Shown here: in pieces, positions 1 to 9,549 of the stretch
How the letters are laid out: the number at the start of each line of letters is the position of its first letter
Numbering within the stretch: position 1 is the stretch's first letter
NCBI GenBank assembly: GCA_977006965.1
Contig: OZ345363.1
Location: 2,480,001-2,544,000, forward strand
Direction: 5' to 3'
Origin: Phymatolithon calcareum
Taxonomy: Eukaryota; Rhodophyta; Florideophyceae; Hapalidiales
DNA: 64,000 nt
Translations under genes and position numbers: made by a program
The notes under the pieces: generated by a model
Told to the model about the DNA's origin: nothing
Database searches by the model: none
Seen by the model: the letters and a program-made list of their open reading frames with translations, nothing else

Positions 1-1120
1 CAATTATCGTGAATTCATTAATCGGTTCATCGCCAACCGCTGCACCGCATATGTTCCCTGTATGCATGTCGCCATGCAGCACGGTTAGAGGCACTTTGCC
101 TCGCACATAAATGCGGTCAAGCAACTCATGTACGTCCTTGCAGCACGCATCCACGTCTGCCCATGCAACTCCTCCAGCTGCCTCGTTTTTACAAAAACTT
201 GCCCAATTGTCCTTATTACTCAGCACTGCTCTTACCTTCTCCAAAGTATCCTCAGGTTTGGCTACAGGAATACCAGCGCTTACGAGCTCGTCCATGTGTT
301 GCAAACACTTCAACTGCAGCTGCCCATGCAACACTTGAAATTTCTCAAACTCCGTATTGCTCAATGGACGACCCAATTTCTTGCCGCAATCTTCCATCAA
401 CATCCATTCCTTTTCCTTGTTAACGTACAATGGCTTCCTTACTAAGTCAGGACTTATTCTCGACAGCGCCTCCATGGTGCGCCCTTCCCTTTCATGACTA
501 GCCTTAAAATAGACCACCCCTTTGCTTGTTAATAGTCGCAGCATCGCAGAGTCCGAATGTACAATCATTTGGTAGCTTATCGGCTTGACCTCATCCCACA
601 TGTCGAGCGCACCGATAACGACGTAACCAAGATCTGACAGAACCTGAGATATCATCATCGTGGTTTCCTTCATCCAACCTCGCTTCTCCCACCGCCTAAG
701 CCCAAGTTCATGGCATTCGCCTTCATCCCTGCGCAAATAAGGAATCGCGCGCCGGTCATGAGCATCTGAGAACAATGAATCAGCAGCGTTCACAATGGGT
801 CGCCATTCAAAATTGTGCGGAAGCTTCAGTTGGCCTGTTGGACTATAGCATTCGAAGAGCACAATAACTGGAGGAAGCCCTTCCAAAATCTGATGAGTGA
901 AAGTAGAGTACAGATAGACCAAATCGAGGTCTACGTTCAACAACTCCTCGAGTGCCACCGAAAAAAATCTGCACATGCTTCCGGCTTGCGGGTAGACTGG
1001 TGGGCAATTAATGCGTGGGAAAAAAAGATTGGACTCTGCTTTCTGCACCAGAACCTTCGGACCAGATTCATGGAAAACGATTGTCACGCATGGCTGAAGC
1101 TCGTCATCGCTAGACTCCAT
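1..1120 (-). CDS. APH/choline-kinase-fold phosphotransferase, C-terminus off the left edge
   Basis: An open frame of 373 codons enters from the left edge and starts at an ATG at 1120-1118; the next in-frame stop upstream is at 1174-1172, with no other ATG between. The hallmark is the catalytic loop HGDMHTGN (read from about 76 to 53), the Brenner-type HxDxxxxN motif of aminoglycoside phosphotransferase and choline kinase families, in which the Asp is the catalytic base. Upstream in the protein are a VVYFKAS stretch resembling the ATP-binding Lys strand and EWMLMEDCG resembling the hinge. The expected metal-binding Asp (ID-type motif) should lie just beyond base 1. The first roughly 160 residues form a separate N-terminal region I cannot name. 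Substrate is unknown; a small-molecule kinase role is inferred from the family. No frameshift is seen in the visible part. Confidence 0.85.
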   Translation of the reverse strand, partial: MESSDDELQPCVTIVFHESGPKVLVQKAESNLFFPRINCPPVYPQAGSMCRFFSVALEELLNVDLDLVYLYSTFTHQILEGLPPVIVLFECYSPTGQLKLPHNFEWRPIVNAADSLFSDAHDRRAIPYLRRDEGECHELGLRRWEKRGWMKETTMMISQVLSDLGYVVIGALDMWDEVKPISYQMIVHSDSAMLRLLTSKGVVYFKASHEREGRTMEALSRISPDLVRKPLYVNKEKEWMLMEDCGKKLGRPLSNTEFEKFQVLHGQLQLKCLQHMDELVSAGIPVAKPEDTLEKVRAVLSNKDNWASFCKNEAAGGVAWADVDACCKDVHELLDRIYVRGKVPLTVLHGDMHTGNICGAAVGDEPINEFTII

Positions 1121-1395
1121 TTCTGAATTCCCGAATTGTTCGTTGCACTTACAACTTCGACGCGATCGCGCTCAGAGACTTTGGATAGGGAACTGCCGCA
1201 CAGTGCGCTTTCACCTTTGTGGGAAATTCGTACTTGGAGGTTTCGTTGTTCGCAACGACAGGTGCTAGTGCCTGGACAGCTCCATACAGTAAAAGAGGCC
1301 GGGTCTTGAGCCACGCGGGCGCGGACAAAATTTGTCTTCGTATGATAACTTATTTCGTTATTTGAAGAGCTCGCTTTTCATGCGTGAGAATCTTC
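1121..1395. other. Upstream region of the kinase gene
   Basis: This stretch lies between the kinase start codon and the left end of the MULE-like element. It should hold the kinase 5' UTR and promoter. I see no TATA-like box or other recognisable motif; short open frames here look like chance. Confidence 0.4.
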
Positions 1396-2300
1396 GAGGA
1401 AATTCGCTAAATGGCCACTAAAAAGTAGTAAAAGTATGCTAAATAGCCACCCCTAGCCAAACCTACTACTCACCCCTTGCAAAATAAACTACCATACACA
1501 CCCTGGCCAAACCTAATACTCATCCGTTTCTCAGAGCACTGTATGCGACAGTAAAATTTATTGCGTGCGCTACTCTCTCTGGTTTAGCTCCTCGTCGCAA
1601 CTATTGATAGCACCTCCGTCATCGAAGGCGATTAGGTTGATGATTATAGACTGAGCCGCTTTGTCGATGTGCTTTCGCTTCGCCTCTACAAGGCTGTGGA
1701 CGTTGCGCCTACCGTGTGTGTGTGAGAAGTGGCCGTCGTGTCCACACGAGGAGCAGTGACGGGCCCTCATTTCGGGCGGCAAGTAAGGCTTCTGACGCTT
1801 GCGGTACGGCTTAGCCACAAGGTCAAACGGCACCAAAGCATCCCGTACTAACTGGTCACCAATGACTGCAAAACACGTGATGTTGACCTCGGCTTCGCAA
1901 CAACCAGTGATTCTTCCACGAGTCGAACGCGATCCGATGCTTAACCAAGCGCCTAGCGGCGTAAAACGCGTGCCTTCTCGATTGATGTGTTGTGGGAGAT
2001 CACGAAGTTAACAGCGTCTTCGACGCTTGATCCAAACGTATTCGCCCACCTGTAGAACGAGCTTCTTCTTGTCCATGGTTTCAGAGTGAGTAGTGCGGGA
2101 GCGTTGTGAGCTGAATTTGTCAGACGAATTCGAGGATGTTTACAAAACTGGATCAAGGGGAAATAGCGGAGCTACTTAGCTTTTTCCATCCGAAAAACGC
2201 AACTGTCGCCACTCCACATAACAGATGAATAGTAGTTTTGGCTTCGGTGCCTATTTAGCGTACTTTTACCCTTTTGGTGCCCATTTAGCGAATTTCCTCG
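1396..2300. mobile_element. MULE-like DNA transposon remnant with terminal inverted repeats and 9-bp target duplication
   Basis: The left end (from 1396, GAGGAAATTCGCTAAATGG...) and the reverse complement of the right end (to 2300) match over about 60 bp, with the shared blocks GAGGAAATTCGCTAAATGG and GCTAAATAG. Flanking 9-mers AGAATCTTC (1387-1395) and AAAATCATC (2301-2309) agree at 7 of 9 positions, a decayed target-site duplication of the length typical of Mutator-like elements. A 444-bp relative with the same ends and a perfect 9-bp duplication sits at 39063-39506, which fixes the boundaries. Similarity between the two continues past the inverted repeats (CTACTACTCA and CTAGCCAA blocks). 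The only coding trace is a zinc-knuckle-like piece on the minus strand, so this copy is non-autonomous. Confidence 0.7.
1570..1836 (-). pseudogene. Possible MULE transposase C-terminal zinc-knuckle fragment
   Basis: An 88-codon frame inside the MULE-like element has the basic Cys/His cluster RHCSSCGHDGHFSHTH followed by GRRNV. This recalls the C-terminal CCHC knuckle of many Mutator-like transposases (CxxC....GH....C), with the last Cys read as His. The sibling element near 39.3 kb has a comparable basic GKGCSNCDRL segment on its minus strand. No DDE core is present. The link to a transposase rests on position inside the element plus this motif, so it is tentative. Confidence 0.35.
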
Positions 2301-2842
2301 AAAATCATCTGACAGAGGTGCCTTCTTGACAGTTCATCAGAATCACGGCATAGACCCAGTCAAAAAAGTTCTCATTACTAGTCATTATTTCGTGAACTGG
2401 TTACCAGGACGTGGCATAGGTTTTCAGCGGCTGATTTCACGTGCAGTATTGATTTGAAAACTTTCGCTTCAAATATTTTCGCACACTTCAAACATATATG
2501 TTTGCTAAACATTCGAAAACTTCGAATTTATTCGTATATATATTCGTATGACAAATATTCGACGATTCTTACTTCTCTATGTGCCGAATTTTTGAATTCT
2601 CCTGTACATGAGCGTAGTACCTATGTGACGAACACGCTCAATTGAGGGAATCTTCCTCAATTGAGGGTGAATTTAAAAGCTCAAAAAAGGGTTTAAAAAG
2701 AACGTGGAACAGATTTAGCGCCAGATTCAGAAAGGAAACCTTTTGTTCTTGGTGGGGAGTACCCTTTTTACTACCTTAAAACCGCGTCGTTCGCCGGTAG
2801 GAACGAATATCCGGTGGTCACTCAGAAAAAAACAAATCTGCC

Positions 2843-3205
2843 ATGCCTCGAGAAAACGACCCGCGCCGAGTGGTCGCTGCACACATACACACTAAAGCAA
2901 CATCAGCGACAAGTTCCGCAGAGTGCTTTCAACTATGCGGAGCGTTTTCCAATTCGAAAAAGGTGAACGGCACGTTTCAAGTGGTGTACGTTAATGAAAT
3001 CAAGGGTCGCTCGAGCACCTCATTTCGCGTGAAATGGGTCCTTGTTCAGAAACCAATCGAGAAGACTAAGTTTAAGACTATCAAGATTGTTAATGTCAAG
3101 ACAGGGAAGGCTGACGAAGGCGCTCTTTCCTCTCGAATGGTTTTATCGAGTCCCAGAAGGCAAAATTCTGTACCTCGAACGTTTGATGAGCCTAATAATG
3201 AGTAG
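2843..3205 (+). CDS. Orphan 120-codon open frame, unknown
   Basis: A frame starting ATGCCTCGAG encodes a basic 120-residue peptide with a plausible strand-rich middle (GTFQVVYVNEIKG, SFRVKWVLVQK) and a Lys-rich segment after it. I recognise no domain. It lies between two occurrences of the sequence CTCAATTGAGGGAA (about 2637-2650 and 3239-3252), the left one followed by a second TCAATTGAGGG, so it may be the interior of a small repeat-bounded unit. It could also be chance; no intron or partner gene is seen. Confidence 0.3.
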   Translation: MPRENDPRRVVAAHIHTKATSATSSAECFQLCGAFSNSKKVNGTFQVVYVNEIKGRSSTSFRVKWVLVQKPIEKTKFKTIKIVNVKTGKADEGALSSRMVLSSPRRQNSVPRTFDEPNNE

Positions 3206-3339
3206 CTTTCGTTAGCAAAAAATGTTGATTCTCATTAACTCAATTGAGGGAAAATTCCCATGACATAGACTAGCTCCTTTATAGCAACCCAAGGGAGGAG
3301 TAGAGATAGAATGACTTCAAGCAAAAAGTATGTTGTAGT

Positions 3340-4429
3340 TTGTGATTTCTTGCGAACTGGAGAGACAACAGATTTCTAATGTACGTCGACATTGGCGATT
3401 ATTCGAGATCTCGAGCGCTATATTTCTGCTCTTCACGATCGAATTGCGGCATATTTTTTATTCCATCAAGTTGATTGCATGGTCTACTTCAAGGAATTCG
3501 GTCGAACCTGAACGCTTGCGACTTGGTGGCAGAATAGACATTTAACAGTGCTACAATGCAAAGATATGTCAAAACGCACTAAATTCAAAATTTCCCGCAA
3601 TCTCCAGAGGAATGTTTGGAGGGGGTGAAAAGCAGGAGATGTGCCATACCGAATTTTAATGATAAGCGTATGTAGCGTCCGTATGAAGGAGGGCAAAAAT
3701 GTATCATAAACGTGGTCCGGTTGATACAAAAACTCCAGGTTGCAGCTCTCGTAAATTATAGACCGTAATGCAGCGATGACTCTCGTTGCAGGGATTGCAT
3801 TCTGGAGAATATAACAGAGAAATAGGTTTTCGAGCGGCGTCCTGTGCACTGTGCTCAAAATATGCACGGCTCGCGCACGTGGCTTTTGTGATATTCGAAA
3901 GTTGCCCGCGAAAATTCGAGATGTTGCCGAGTGCGCTGGATGGATTTAAGCATATTTTAAATAATGCAACTCAAGACTTGGAAGTGGCGGTCATGTCTTT
4001 TGTCGTGTGTAACAGTATGTACTCGAGCAGAACGCTCTCGGAGGCGAGTAGCTCGTCTGGAGAACCCAGGCTTCAATCAGCCCTGCCTTCCAGGTTGGAA
4101 CAATGTGACGAGCGGCTCAGTTGCGCGTTCATCCGTCGGGGGTCAACTCTTGCGAGTACTTCTCTCATGATGCACGTCTTCGAAAAAGAACCTATCGCTT
4201 GCGGGCCACGTCGCCACTATTTAATCAGCTAATCATGTCAGCGCCGGCACAATTGCCTCGGAATGCGACATGACACTGCAGCGTTTACTGCACTCCAACT
4301 GTACTGTAATTAGGCTGCTTAAAGCTCCACATGTCCTGGCAGAATTCCATTGGCCGTCGTCTAATGACGGGGAGTTGCGGGAAATTGGTCAAAAGGTTGC
4401 ACAAAACAACGAAAAACTCAAATTTAGTT
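3340..4429. other. No recognisable gene
   Basis: Open frames of 127 codons (minus, 3484-3867) and 148 codons (plus, 3786-4232) overlap here, with no family motif and no support for one strand over the other. I treat both as unsupported. Confidence 0.35.
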
Positions 4430-4897
4430 TTAGACATCGAAAAGAGGTTCACCATGTTGTATCATCAGCTGGGTAAAGTTAGCAACTGCATGGAAACAAA
4501 ACGAGTGCCGACTAATGTCATGTCTAAAACGCTGCCCCACTACATTAAACTGTTTATATCGCCGATTGCATGTTTCATGTCGAGCACGCGCAATGGCATG
4601 GAAGTGCTCATGTACGCGATCGGAAGTCTTTGGCTTTTGCTCACAAGTGTTATCTAGATATCCTCCATCTGCAATGACGGTCTCACCTTCGTCAAGCGCG
4701 TTCTTCATTCCAAGCCGATGGTAACTTCGGCAAGGAAATGGGCCATGAGCCCAGAAAATCCACCTAGTGGCTAAGACTATACCAACTTCGTATCGCAGCC
4801 CAGGGCGCTTGTGCTTATGAGAGAACCATTTCGTACTAAACGGAGTTTGCTGACGTATAACATAGTCAGTACCATCAACCGTAGTTTTAAATCGCAT
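4430..4897 (-). pseudogene. PIF/Harbinger- or IS5-like DDE transposase, C-terminal part
   Basis: The 155-residue frame carries the whole catalytic half of a DDE_Tnp_4-type transposase: VDGTDY with the first Asp (residue 8), KWFSHKHKRPGLRYEVG, the GPFPC block, IADGGY with the second Asp (77), and RARHETCN with the third acidic residue Glu (108), ending in AVANFTQLMIQHGEPLF. All three catalytic acids are present, but the N-terminal DNA-binding half is missing: the frame is blocked by TGA at 4927-4925 and nothing comparable follows upstream. It is therefore a truncated copy. No terminal repeats were found around it by eye. Confidence 0.75.
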
Positions 4898-4929
4898 TTG
4901 GCCGCTTGATAATAGACGATTCTCTCATT

Positions 4930-7241
4930 TTATCTGGGAATTCTTAAAATCAGTGTCGGATATTGAAAGAGAAAAATAAACGTGGAAAACCGTACCACCC
5001 GTGTCTCAGCAATCAAGACTACAAACGACCAGACCTATTTCGGAATGTCTTTTCGTCGACCCCGGTCAATGCCCTGTTCACGTGCTCTACCGAGTAGACG
5101 TTTAAGAACAGCAGTGCCGACAAAAAATGCTTTGGGGTTGCACCGGACGGGACTGCTGGACCGATGGTGTTCCAGGCAATGGAACACACCATGGTCTATG
5201 CACCGAAAAGGGCTCGAAAGTGGCGCAAGTAGACAATGAGACTCAAACCGCAGGCTTCCGTTATGATTGGGCGAGCACAATCCATGAAAACAGACGGCCT
5301 TAGGCGAATAAAAGATCTCACCATCTTCTTGAGCAAAATGCCTTTGATATAAAAGATTCGGTGTGCTGAAGTATCTGGGCATTTCCGATGATGAAAGCCA
5401 ATGGAATGCGTGATTTTCAGATAAATTACTCTACCTTAAAATATTGAGTGACAATTGTACAATTGCTGTGTTTTTTCAGTAAAAACGCGCAGTCGAAATA
5501 ATCAGTTCAAAGTAGTTCTCAGATACCGTATGATCAACATACTAATAGAAGTGCACATTTTGTTTCCACAGTCCATACACTAATATTCCAAACGATTCAC
5601 ACATATATATATGAGGGTAGTCCTTTTCAATATATAAATACTTTTAAAATTCTCTCAATGATAGTTGATCGCAATGATTCTTTGGAACAAGTAAACTAGT
5701 GTAAGTGTGAACAACGAAACGAAGAGTTAGTTCAGAGCTGTCGCCGTATAAACAGTATTATCCTGTAACAGAGATGTCAATTGACAAATGCATATGTCTT
5801 TCATGACTTGGTGTAAAAAATGGCTCGTGGCAGATAAGGAAGTGGGACCTTGGTTCTATATAACAACAGAGTTATATTTATAAGCATCTGTAAAGGGTGT
5901 AATAATGAAACAAAAAGTTGCTTTTATGAGACCCTTGTTTGGAAAAAAGCATACGAAGCTCTGCTTTTTTTCCAAACGCGGGTCCAATAGAATTTCTGCG
6001 TAATGAAAGGTTGTCTCATTATGAAGAAATTCTCGTGCAGTTCAAATAATTTGTACAGTGTAATCGCCTGGGACCACGTGGGGAACTTTACTGCTCCTCT
6101 GAAGAGCATCGTTCAGTAATTCTATACCGGTGGCAAGTTGTGCACCAACGCGCAAAACATACTCCGAGAGGCCCTATTGTCAGGGAAAGCATATTTCAGC
6201 ACCCTTTGAAAATTTAGTAAGAGAAGGTCTATACCTTCAAAGACCAACTTTCGTTAACTAGATATCGCTCGCATCTGCACTTGGCATTCTTAGATTCGGT
6301 TCTCCTTACTCTGTAAGAGTTTAAAAAATTAGTACACGTAAACAAAAACTTTGTAAAAGATTGCACTCACAAAGCTGACCAACGTGGCCAGAATCTGCGA
6401 TTTTGGACAAATTCGATTTTTCGGATTGGCAAACTTTTTTGTGAAACATAGCCATTTTTAAATATTTTTCTTTCATACTCATAAAGCACTTGAAAATATA
6501 GTGAAATTGCCCGTCGAAATTATATTTACGAATACGTGACCTGAAAGTCTTCCAGGAGAAGTTTTTGCAAGCCCAACGTTGGGCAACACGGGTGAGCAAT
6601 GTTGGCCAACGTTGAACAACGCTCTATAAATGCAAAACAGGGATTAGTGCGCTGGTGGCGCGAGGAGTTTTGCTCGAGCGCTCTTTAAGAGAGTAAGCAC
6701 ATGACGTGTTCTGTTATGAGCCACGCAGGTTCAAAACCTGTACTGTACGCGCTATTCAAAACGTACAGCACACATAAATCAGTGCTTGTTCTAATTTTTT
6801 ATCAAAACACGGAGCAACGTGGTTTACAGTATGTACAGACCACCTATTGCATGGACTTCAATTTTGTCTAAGAGCTAGTTGTGTCATAAATATTCTTCCA
6901 ATAGCTTTATTTGGGTACTGGTAATTCTCCATTTCGGGCACGTAAATGGCACAATTATGCCTGTTGATAACGTAGGGCAGCAACATGATATACATTCAAG
7001 GAAAATAATACATGTTTAATTAAGACTGATCATGCTTTCCCCAACATCTTGAACACATGGGGGGACAGATGGTGGCTTTTCAAACTCGACACAGTACAAT
7101 TTTTGAAAAAGTGAGTGAAGGTGCATCTACGTAAGCCTCACGGGCGATTTAACGCGCAAGATGAGTCGAGCTCGCATCCCATTGTGCAACTAATACTCCT
7201 TTTTAACAATATATGCGTCATAAGAAATATAGTAATGTTGG
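4930..7241. other. AT-rich stretch without a supported gene
   Basis: Only short, mutually overlapping frames are present. An imperfect inverted repeat with arms of about 14 bp (TTTGGAAAAAAGCA and its complement) sits at roughly 5938-5980, and a 14-bp palindrome GCCCAACGTTGGGC lies near 6570-6583. Neither could be tied to a gene or element. Confidence 0.4.
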
Positions 7242-7277
7242 ATGAATACTAATTGCACCGTAACTGCTTCGCCGGTA

Positions 7278-7307
7278 TCTGCGAGTAGTAGTACTACTAC
7301 TCGCAGA
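7278..7307. repeat. 30-bp perfect palindrome
   Basis: The 15-bp arm TCTGCGAGTAGTAGT is followed without a spacer by its exact reverse complement. It lies about 140 bp upstream of the damaged gene starting near 7450. It can form a cruciform or, if transcribed, a hairpin. The inner part is an AGT/ACT triplet run, so partly simple-sequence in origin. Confidence 0.9.
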
Positions 7308-7449
7308 GTCGTCGTATACAGCAAAAATCAGTCCGTGACACCGGACCATATTCGACAGCGCAAGGTCGACGTCACGGCGCCGCAATGCCTCGCATATCAC
7401 GAGCTATCGGCAGGAAAACGACGTAAAGCTGACCAAAAACTGTCCAAAA

Positions 7450-8334
7450 ATGGTCCTGCTCCGGGCAAAATTCGAAAGCAGCGACATCACAGCAGACATG
7501 CGCCCTGAGGAAGTTTACAAGTCTGATGAAATCTTCTTCAAAGACCATGATCTTAACCCATTCAGTACGCGTCTTCATGAGATGAAGAAAGAGTTTTTCC
7601 CTACAGGTAATGTATTTCGACAACCGTTTTTCGTTACATTTTTCAATTTTTGTTTCTAACACTCTTTTCAAAAGATCATGACGCAGACAGAGACAACCTT
7701 AATACTAAAACGACCCTTCTGTCTCGTCCGGTGTCGGAAAAAATGGAAAGTTCTGGAAACGTTTCATGAAGAGGAAGACGATGAACCAACCGTGTTAGGC
7801 TTGGAATATGTTATAGATGATCTTTCGTTCAGACCGCTTTACATGCGATCGGAGTGGCAGGATGAAAAAACCACGAAAATTGTATCCGTTGTCATCCTTC
7901 TTCCGTCAGGGGTAGGCAAGGGAGGCTTTCGACTGCAAGTGGCGGAAGGAGGAAACCATCTCGAGGTTCTTGTTTTCTGGCCCGTTGCTCTATTCGACCT
8001 CGATATTCTGCTCGGAAAATGGCTCCCTGATCCCCTAGGCTGCCGTAACATGGGCTACGAACCGTACAGCCAGATTCATCCACAGTACTTGGGCTTCTAC
8101 AAATTTCTTTCGCGCCACCGCGACCGTATTGACGAGCGAATTGAATCTTTTGCTAGAATCCCTCTTCCCTCTACTGTTGAAACCCACATCAACAGTACTT
8201 CAAACCTCGCGTTTTGCCGACAGCACCTGCCATGTTGTCCTTATGGATATGAAGGCGGCTGTGACTGCATACACTGTTGTGAATGGTATGAACGACTTCG
8301 AAATAGTTGACTTCAGAAGGTGTCGTTCAAACTA
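7450..8334 (+). pseudogene. Uncharacterised gene, probably one intron and one frameshift
   Basis: The main frame (7678-8310, 210 codons) looks coding: SVVILLPSGVGKGGFRLQV, LEVLVFWPVALFDLDILLGKWL and RIESFARIPLPSTVE suggest a strand-rich domain, loosely like an alpha-crystallin/p23-type sandwich, which is a guess. Near 8190-8220 coding character passes to the +1 frame, giving CHVVLMDMKAAVTAYTVV and a stop at about 8333, so either a single-base change or a missed splice has occurred. Upstream, a segment from 7450 (KSDEIFFKDHDLNPFSTRL) ends at CCTACAG/GTAATG and resembles a first exon; the likely acceptor lies between 7674 and 7690, and the AG ending at 7690 would keep frame. No functional assignment is possible. 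Confidence 0.5.
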
Positions 8335-8339
8335 AACTC

Positions 8340-9416
8340 AGTCCTTCTCTCTATATTTCTCAACCGTATATCATCTGTAAAGTCGAGAGTTGGCCAATTC
8401 CCGCAACCGCCGTGATGCAAGAACACTGACAGAATCAAGCTTTATTACTTAATTTTTGATACAAAGATTTCCTCATAATTAACCCCGACACAAGGCAGGC
8501 CTCATTATCAATTAACTATTTATGACATCAAATTTCTGCTTTTGTCCCCCTCCTAACATTCCCCTATTTTTGAAAACGTGCTTCGGAAACGTAGAACAAC
8601 GTTGTTCGCTCAAAACTGCTGTGATCGGTCATTGTGCATCGAGACGGATGAATATTTCCGCTGACATTAGTGACAGAAGCGTGTCCATTGAACGCATCGT
8701 CTACGAAGTGGGCCTGTGGTTGGATTGTACTGGTATCTGGTTCTTGATCGGAATAATGTTAGAATACGTTGTAGCGACGGACAGCTGGCGACTGTAACTT
8801 CTTCGGCGTCCATGACGGCCTCGGAAACCTCATTTGGAGCTTCCCGCTCTTCCTTGACTGAATCTGAACGGTTTAAAGAATCTTCGGTTGTAGTCGGCAT
8901 GTTTTTCCGGACAAAACTGGATGAAATATACCATCTGTACACAACAGTAGCATGGTTTTCCTCTGCCTTTATTCATGTCTAGTCCTTCTCCATCGCGTTC
9001 ATTTCGTCCGCAACGGAACGGTCGGCCGTTCGGGCCTCTCCAACGCCTAGGTTCTTAACCCCGGAAGAATTATGTCCTACTGATCTGTTGAAAATATTTT
9101 GTGGTTTTGCTTCTCGTTTCGCGTTCTAGCCATCTCCGTTTGGAGTCAGTAAGGGATGAGAGAATGACCAAAGGTGCGAATTTCTGAGGCAATGTGCGAA
9201 ACAGGTTTTTACTTTGTCATTGAGTTCTTCGGTCATCAACAAAGGTTTGGACAGATTACGTTTTTGAGTTCGATTACGTTTAAAATTAAGATGTTTGAAA
9301 AGTAATTAAAATTAGCTCAGTTTGGAGATCGAAAGTACAAAACTCGATAAGTACCCATTTCATTTAGCTCTTCCTATTAAATACTGCGAGTAGGGACGAA
9401 TTATATTGAATATGCA
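8340..9416. other. No recognisable gene
   Basis: Two antisense frames of about 90 codons (8667-8942 minus, 8716-8982 plus) overlap and neither shows a motif. The segment 9250-9416 is AT-rich and may be the left part of the dispersed repeat annotated next. Confidence 0.35.
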
Positions 9417-9545
9417 AGAAATGATGAAAATTGGAATTAGGAATATTGCTATGGTGATATGATATTGCACTTCCATATGCAGAAGTTGCTATTGAAAATT
9501 ACATGCACTGGAAAGTGTATCACACTCTTCTGTAAATGCCGCAGT
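9417..9545 (+). repeat. Dispersed repeat, copy 1
   Basis: This stretch matches the reverse complement of 23488-23600 over more than 100 bp. Shared blocks in order are AGAAATGATGA, AATTGGAATTAGGA, TGCACTTCCATATG and GGAAAGTGTATCA. Copy 2 is an open frame of 94 codons in the same sense, whereas this copy is riddled with stops, so this is the more decayed one. The family is unknown, probably a transposon interior. Confidence 0.7.
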
Positions 9546-9549
9546 TCAC

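Noticed and set aside
111-445. Three overlapping plus-strand open frames of 75-105 codons
   Set aside because: They are antisense to the APH-type kinase frame, which carries the catalytic HGDMHTGN motif.
5938-5980. Inverted repeat TTTGGAAAAAAGCA and complement
   Set aside because: Low-complexity A/T runs explain most of the match; no element or gene can be tied to it.
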